From Metaphire vulgaris (lineage: Eukaryota > Annelida > Clitellata > Crassiclitellata > Megascolecidae): a stretch of 64,000 bases of DNA. Below the pieces are notes generated by a model. It was not told where the DNA came from. It did no database searches and was given only the letters and a program-made list of their open reading frames with translations. Shown here piece after piece: positions 58,585-64,000 of the stretch. A program made the translations under genes and the position numbers. Positions within the stretch are counted from its first letter, which is position 1; each line of letters starts with the position of its first letter. The stretch covers positions 4,210,757 through 4,274,756 of the forward strand of contig CM030834.1 in assembly GCA_018105865.1 (NCBI GenBank), given 5' to 3'.

Positions 58585-59013
58585 TCAGGATCCTTGGATA
58601 AGATACGTAAATAAGTTTGTTCAACCGTTTGGTTGACTGAAATTTCTCGTTGTCACGAGCGCTGATTCTCTTGGCAACCACCTAATTCAGTTCTAGAAAA
58701 ATTCAGAAACGCTTCAGTTTGACTGGCATTTGACTTCGGACCTTCAACGTGATCAGATCTCGAGCTGATATTTGGGGCAATCTACGTGGACCGACGAAGA
58801 TGGGAGTGCCTTCGGTCCTCAACCGGTTGGAGGTGCTACGAGTGAGCGACGCCATTGGACAACATTGTGCCGGTGCAGTCGTCTATCGCGCCAAAAATTC
58901 TAGAGATCACGACTCGCGGAGTTCGGGAGAGACGCTGACAAGGATCGATCTGGAGGTCATGATGGAACTCGTCCTCGAGCGAGCGCTACACGGACCCAGG
59001 AATACCGCCCGTT

Positions 59014-59358
59014 GGATACATCTGCCACCTCTGCTTCGGGACCGGACACTTCAAAGAGCATTGCTTTCTGGTCCGGAAATTCACCTACGGACCAACCCCT
59101 TACCAAGGGGGCAAACGATGCTTCGGCGAGTTTGCATGTCCGAAGTGCAAATGAAATTGGATATCTGCCTGCAGTTAGGCGAACGTCACTCAGGACTGTC
59201 GGAAGTATCGGATAGGAGTCTACCCGCAGCGGCAGTACCCCTCGCGCCGCAGCTCGGAATCATCCGATGGGAGACACTCGGGTTACGTTCAACTGGAAGA
59301 ACTCTGCGAGATGTGCCATGGGTTCGGGACCTGTTGTCGCAAGGACAAAAACTTTTAA
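59014..59358 (+). pseudogene. ZCCHC24-like: ZCCHC24-like zinc-knuckle / 3CxxC-type protein, C-terminal part, two nonsense codons
   Basis: One frame reads GYICHLCFGTGHF, TPYQGGKRCFGE, CPKCK, WISACS, VYPQRQYP and LEELCEMCHGFGTCC before a TAA at 59356-59358. These blocks, in this order, match the conserved C-terminus of ZCCHC24 (a CCHC knuckle followed by a cysteine-rich domain). Two in-frame stops interrupt it: TGA at 59152-59154, where the family has Arg/Lys, and TAG at 59176-59178, where it has Trp. Each is one transition away from the expected codon. There is no intron in 345 bp. Upstream the frame is blocked by a TGA near 58960. It looks like a dead, possibly retroposed or transposon-captured copy in CpG-rich surroundings. 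Confidence 0.85.
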
Positions 59359-59743
59359 ATTTAGTCTGGGACTTTAGAATAATTGATACCATTGATTTTT
59401 GAAATATATGATAGTTGCTATTTTTAATTGTTTGAACATTAATGGACATTGATTTAGTTAAGCTGCTGACACGCTGTAGCTTATATTTGCCATTGCGGAT
59501 AAATGTGCAGTAAAACGGGGGATCATTTTTGGAGAACCAGGGACAATGTGGCAAATTTGAGCGAATGGATCCCATAGTAGATATTAGAACTTGTCACCCC
59601 GCGACTTGGATCGTTCCTACGGGCCAGCGACCCTGTCTGACGAAAAGTCACGCAATGGACCGTTCCTGTGGCTGGTTATTTTTTTTAGGAGACGCATGTC
59701 GCTTTCTGATTGGCTGTTGGCGCTCCTGCTTGCTGGAGGCCTC

Positions 59744-60198
59744 TGTAATATGTTAAGAACCCATGTCTAGACGAGACGGGGGCAGTCTCGCTCTAGCTTT
59801 CGTCGACGACGCACTGCAAAAGGTGAACGTCGACAGTATTCGTTATAACGGTTATAGGCTTGACGACTCGCCGAAAGGTGAACGTCGACAGTATTCGTTA
59901 TAGGCTCGACGACTCGCCGAAAGGTGAACGCCGATTGTATATTCTTTTTAGGCTCGGCGACTCGCTGCAAAGTGAACGCCGGCAGTATTCTATCTATAAC
60001 CGACGACTCGCCGAAAGGTGAACGTCGACTGTATCTGATATTAGTTACCTACAAGCCTGTGTTCTGTATTTAAGGAAAGACTAGAGTTGTACTGTTACTT
60101 GAAGATTATTACAAGTGTTCGTTTGCTCAATAAACTATTAACTGGAACCTCGGTGTCGTGAATTGTCAGAACGACCCTTCAATTCAATTCCCCATAAT
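59744..60198 (+). mobile_element. LTR-like segment with tandem 45-56 bp repeats
   Basis: Begins TGTAATATG, contains five tandem units with the core gactcgccgaaaggtgaac (about 59800-60030), then a TATA-like tatttaagg near 60066 and a polyadenylation signal aataaa near 60130, and is followed by tggcgacccccaacc at 60200, which resembles a tRNA primer-binding site. The order repeats, TATA, AATAAA, PBS is that of an LTR. No partner LTR or pol gene is visible. A shortened copy of the downstream part recurs at 60560-60884, so it may instead be the inner part of a hAT-like element. Confidence 0.4.
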
Positions 60199-60418
60199 GT
60201 GGCGACCCCCAACCGTATAAAATCACTTTCGTTCATAATGAACGTTTGAAATCGATTCAATTGTCTGCAATGCCTATCCTCGAATGACAATTATAGTTTT
60301 AAAACCTAGTTGGGAAAATTTTGTAGGCTCAATTACAAGATCAAAAAAGAGACAACCCCATATTTCGAAGGTTTCGAAACCTCTGGTGTCAACGCCGACC
60401 CACAGGTGAGGAACCGCT
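60031..60418 (+). repeat. First of two adjacent related segments ending in a hAT-like terminus
   Basis: Ends with cacaggtgaggaaccgctg. The tract including gaatgacaattatag is repeated at 60560-60884, which ends caggttgagaaccgctg. The ends resemble the right terminus of the hAT MITE at 2180-2478 (ggtcgagaaccattg). Matching left ends are not identified, so the full elements are unresolved. Confidence 0.5.
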
Positions 60419-60559
60419 GAGCTAAGTATATTCATTTAATGTCAGACAGCAACCGGCGACTCGCTGGCACCGTAGATCATGCAGAAGCATTGAACGCAAC
60501 CGGCTCAGTTGGGCATCTGTTAGGCCTATGCTAACAGTAGTCGATCCTCGTGATGACGA

Positions 60560-60884
60560 CGACTCGCTGCCGACGTTGGAAGGTGAACGTCGATCCTCCG
60601 TGATCTGACATTGCTGATGTGGCCATTGAGCGAAAGCGATAACTCAGCCTCAACCTTAAGCCTGACCCTGTTCTGTATTAAATTATTTTCGTTCACAATG
60701 AAAGAAAAATAATAATGCTAGACAATCAAAATGTAAATCGTTTTATTTAATTGACTCCATGATTATCTTCGAATGACAATTATAGTTCGTTTTTTGTACA
60801 ATCAATAAAAGACTACCCACTATTAATGGTCTGGAACCTCGGTCATTCGTCGTGACCCACAGGTTGAGAACCGCTGGCTTAAAG
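60560..60884 (+). repeat. Second copy of the hAT-terminated segment, internally deleted
   Basis: Carries one gactcgctg...ggtgaacgtcga unit, then ctgttctgtatta, then the shared gaatgacaattatag tract, and ends caggttgagaaccgctg. Relative to 60031-60418 it lacks the AATAAA and PBS-like portion. Confidence 0.5.
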
Positions 60885-61976
60885 GTACCCCGGGCCGGCT
60901 TGGACGGCGAACCCCATACGCCTTCCACTTTCCGTACGGGCACAGGTGATCAATATACGTCGCCCCACTGCTCGAACGGACGCTACGCCACACTACTATC
61001 AGAAGCCCTGAATGGATTACCTGGAGTTAAAATAGGAGGATACGAAACATAAACTTCAAAAAGCGACGCAATTGAAGAAGATTGAAGTTCCCGTGCCCAG
61101 GTATCAGTCATCAAGATAATTGCCATTCTGTCGGAAACAACGACGATGGTCAGGTCGCGGCAAACAACGATGGTCAGGACCGTCAGGTCATGGTAAACAA
61201 CGACTGTGGTCAGGTCATGGCAAACAACGACGATGGCCAGGTTGCAGGAGACAACACTAGATATGATTGGCTTCTCGGGTTGCTGACAGTTTGGGGGCAA
61301 TAATGATCGTACTTATCTACTCAGCAGGATATTCCTATGGCTTGATGGCAAAGCAACACAACTTGGCACTTGTCCAGAGTTTAGCCGGACTTTATATTCA
61401 ACTATATTATACTGTATACCACAAGTAACAAAACCCACCACATTTGGCAATAGTCAATATCCGAAGGGCAGTGAGGCTAGGTTGTCACAGCTATGGAGGA
61501 AATGATTTCTGAAATTGTGAATCTCTAGAATTGCTTAAGTTTCTATGCCTCTAGGGAAGGGGTCTCCGAAGTTTTTTTCAGCCGCGGGCCACATTGTTAA
61601 ATGTTAATTTTGTCGCTGAATTATGATGTAGAGTATACTGCAGACTGCAGAATATCAGTTGCAATTGGAATGGCTTTTAACTACTGTGAAATAAATGAAA
61701 CTGATTCACTTCTGATAAAATTAATTACAATCAAACTGTGGTTCAAAGTCTGTAACCTCTATAATAAATAAGGATTTCAAATGTTTAACGGGTAATGCTG
61801 ATCATTGGCAGGATGTAGGCCTAACATACTTCATCTTAGAAAATATCTATTCACAAAATGTAGCTCCAAAAGCAGAAATGAATTCACTAGCACATTTTTT
61901 AAAATTGATAAACTGATCACATGGAAGGCATTTATAGAATTCTATCAGATTTCCTTCCTTAAATTTATCCTTCAGG

Positions 61977-62130
61977 ATAAGTAAGGATGTAAAATCTCGT
62001 GAATTTCTATAGCACTTTCGAAAGCAGCTACAGCAGTAGGTGCACTGCTTATTCATAGGCGCTTAATCTACAGTTAAATAATTATATATGCAGTTGAAAT
62101 AGCTATAGGCGAAGTTTAGTGGTCAACAAG
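61977..62130 (-). mobile_element. Short 3' UTR fragment of the same LINE family
   Basis: Contains aaaatctcgtgaatttctat and cttattcataggcgcttaat, matching the 62613-63014 and 48133-48330 tails, with a remnant gtaagt at its left edge. No coding part is left. Confidence 0.65.
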
Positions 62131-62612
62131 ACAAAGCCAATTCCGGGGATCAGTCAAGAGTGGGAGCGGGGAAGCAGCAAGACAGACTGAGAAGTTGTAG
62201 AGACTACAGAAAGTCCAGTTGAACTTCGGCTCGTGCAGCAACTCACGAGTACAGAACAAGACAAATAGTGCCAGCCGATGTTAATATGGAACAAATTAAT
62301 TAATTTAAAAAGATCAGCTGCCTATTAAATTACTGCTTGAAACGGTAATGGAGTGAGCGATAACAGATTAAATTTTAAAATGTAATTATAAAGTCAAAAA
62401 TAAATTCCAACCAATTGAGAGAATACCGATCTAGTCCAGAATATAAGAAGATAATATTAGTGATTAAAATTACAAATTTCTCCAGCGCAGTAGCGAAAAT
62501 TTGAACTTTAAAGTAAAATCCAACGATTCAAAATTTGAATAGTTCTAGTCTCCGTCACTGCTTTCTCAAACTCGATTGCAAATTAACAATAATTTCCGTT
62601 TGCAAATCAGAA

Positions 62613-63014
62613 GGTAAGTAAGTAAGTAAAATCTCGTGGATTTCTATAGCGCCTTGAAAAGCAGCACAACAGCAGTTGCTTATTCTTAGGCGCTCAGCCT
62701 TTCTTAAAATAGCTATGGGGAAGGTACATGATCAGCCAGGCCATAGTCAACATCCAAAGGGCAGTGAGGCTAGGTTGTTACAGCTATGGAGGAAATGATT
62801 TAAGAAAAAGGAAGGATTTAGGCTTAGACCTGAGGACTTGAGGAGACAATGCAGGAATAATAGAAAATGAGGATTCAGATTTTATTGTTTGAAAGTGTCC
62901 AAGTCTGCGGAGGGAAGCTGGGATCGAGTTCCAAAGTTCAGGTGAGGCGTATGAGAAGGCACGGTTGCAAGAGTTCCTAAGCCTAGAGCTTGGTTTCGCA
63001 ATGATGTTCCGCAA
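62613..63014 (-). mobile_element. 5'-truncated LINE 3' end with (ttac)n tail
   Basis: The minus strand encodes the usual C-terminus of CR1/L2-like reverse transcriptases: RNSCNRAFSYASPELWNSIP then SLRRLGHF. It is followed by a 3' UTR with tatagcgcc-type sequence and a (ttac)n tail at 62613-62630. The 5' end joins a hAT fragment at about 63028. Its UTR is shared with the 5S SINE at 48133-48640 and with the fragments at 56520 and 61977. Confidence 0.8.
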
Positions 63015-63027
63015 TGATTTTTAAGCC

Positions 63028-63506
63028 TCGGCCGACTTCAGCGGTTTTGTAGTTTAACGTGCCGCGACTATAATAATATAATGGCATATAAATTATATAA
63101 TGATATAATATCAAAAATGCATTACGCCATCTGGCGAACGTTGGCCGAAAGGAATCTTCTGAGTTTTGAATAAATGGCTAAACAAAAGCTCTGATTCACT
63201 TGGAATGAAAATATGCGAAATATTAGACAGAATTACGCCTGTTCATATTTTTGTCAAATAAGACAAAACGACAGAAATATAAATTGATATTTCTTGGCAG
63301 TTATTTTTTAAATGTTGCCAGGAACATACCTTTGTTACGCGTCTTAAAAATCCTATGAGTAGGCTATGGCATAATAGCTTAACCGCCAGGTCCATTTAAT
63401 TCAATTACAGAGATTCCCTATTGTTAGTTGAGTTTCAGAGCAAAATGGTCGGAATACGCTTCCTTGCGTTGTTGCGAAATAATATTAAATTTGAAAAGTA
63501 CTATGA
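63028..63506. mobile_element. Truncated hAT-like element, gtgggtcgc family, inverted
   Basis: Reverse-complement match to the right half of 8565-9240: ggttttgtag near the left edge, ggcgaacgttgg near 63133, cagagcaaaatggtcgga near 63437. Both terminal repeats are lost; it separates a LINE 3' end from a CR1/L2 fragment. Confidence 0.75.
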
Positions 63507-63529
63507 GAGTATCCAGAACACTCTCTATG

Positions 63530-64000
63530 CCCACCAAATCGTCTGGCTCTCAATCCCGCCAAGACGGAAGTTCTCTGGTTTACCACCCCAAGGAAGACGC
63601 ATCTAATTAGCCATGCGCCGTTCGTCATCGATCAGATCCCTATTGTCCCGTCGGCCGAGGTCCGCCTTCTCGGAGTTCTATTAGACGAGTCGCTGTCACT
63701 CCGGAACCACATCGGCATCGTCGCTCGCAATTCCTTCTTCCAGCTCCGGCGGATTAGAGCGATAAGAAGACACATACCTGCGTCTGTTGCGACCCAGCTC
63801 GTGCGGGCACTGGTGCTTACGAGAATAGACTATTGTAATAGTATACTACTCGGAACGCCAGACTATCAGCTCAATCGTCTGCAGATGGTCTTGAACGCTT
63901 CCGCCCGAGTGATCTTTCAGACCAGGTGGTGAGAGCACGTCACTCCCCAACTTCGGGACAGACTACACTGGCTACGCATTCCGGAACGGGTAATCTACAA
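63530..64000 (+). mobile_element. CR1/L2-type reverse transcriptase C-terminal part, continues past the window
   Basis: One plus frame reads NRLALNPAKTEVLWF, LLGVLLDESLSLRNHI, then LRRIRAIRRHIP, LVLTRIDYCNSILLGTP, LQMVLNASARVIF and LRDRLHWLRIPERVIY at the edge. These are the conserved post-catalytic blocks of CR1/L2 LINEs. One in-frame TGA appears near 63930, so this copy is not intact. The upstream part is replaced by a hAT fragment. Confidence 0.88.

Noticed and set aside
58749..59402. 217-aa ORF in the frame overlapping the zinc-finger remnant
   Set aside because: The recognisable protein is in a different frame of the same strand; this ORF is its shadow.
61551..61620. hAT terminus (ggggtctccgaag...gcgggccaca)
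   Set aside because: Looks like a common hAT left end, but no right end or TSD was found, so it is not listed as an element.

Overview
The window is animal nuclear DNA, AT-rich and intron-rich. The evidence is two spliced minus-strand genes with metazoan domain architectures (an Abl-interactor and a kinesin-3), many nested DNA transposons with 8-bp target-site duplications (TSDs), decayed LINE reverse-transcriptase fragments, a 5S-rRNA-headed SINE and long microsatellites. Nothing bacterial is visible: no operons, ribosome-binding sites or CRISPR. An invertebrate is likely from the density of hAT-type miniature elements, but I cannot name the species.

Layout. 1-13.8 kb: no recognised host gene; LINE fragments, MITEs and unassigned sequence. 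13,890-22,424 (minus): an Abi1/2-like WAVE-complex subunit in 7 coding exons, about 459 aa, complete from start codon to stop codon. 22.4-28.5 kb: transposon-dense intergenic DNA with a nested hAT/LINE/hAT composite. About 28,518-50,123 (minus): a KIF28-like kinesin-3 with start codon, complete motor domain, coiled coil, FHA domain and C2-like tail in at least 23 exons; its 3' end is not found. A decayed duplicate of its first two exons lies directly upstream (50.6-51.3 kb). 53.4-60.9 kb: a block richer in CpG, with a ~1-kb duplicated repeat, a ZCCHC24-like zinc-finger pseudogene and a tandem-repeat-bearing LTR-like segment. 61-64 kb: LINE and hAT debris, ending inside a CR1/L2-type reverse transcriptase that runs off the window.

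The most unusual signal is a ~20-base motif (GACAAGCAAAAAAGGTCATC and variants) present about 20 times, singly or as ~40-bp-spaced arrays. It sits inside at least seven miniature transposons with different terminal repeats, as if one internal cassette had been shared between hAT-like families. A second is a family of ~80-bp TTAA-bounded inverted-repeat elements with five copies. The two host genes share only strand; I see no functional link beyond both belonging to cytoskeletal families. Exon coordinates are my own splice-site reading, checked by codon phase and protein-family continuity, without transcript data.
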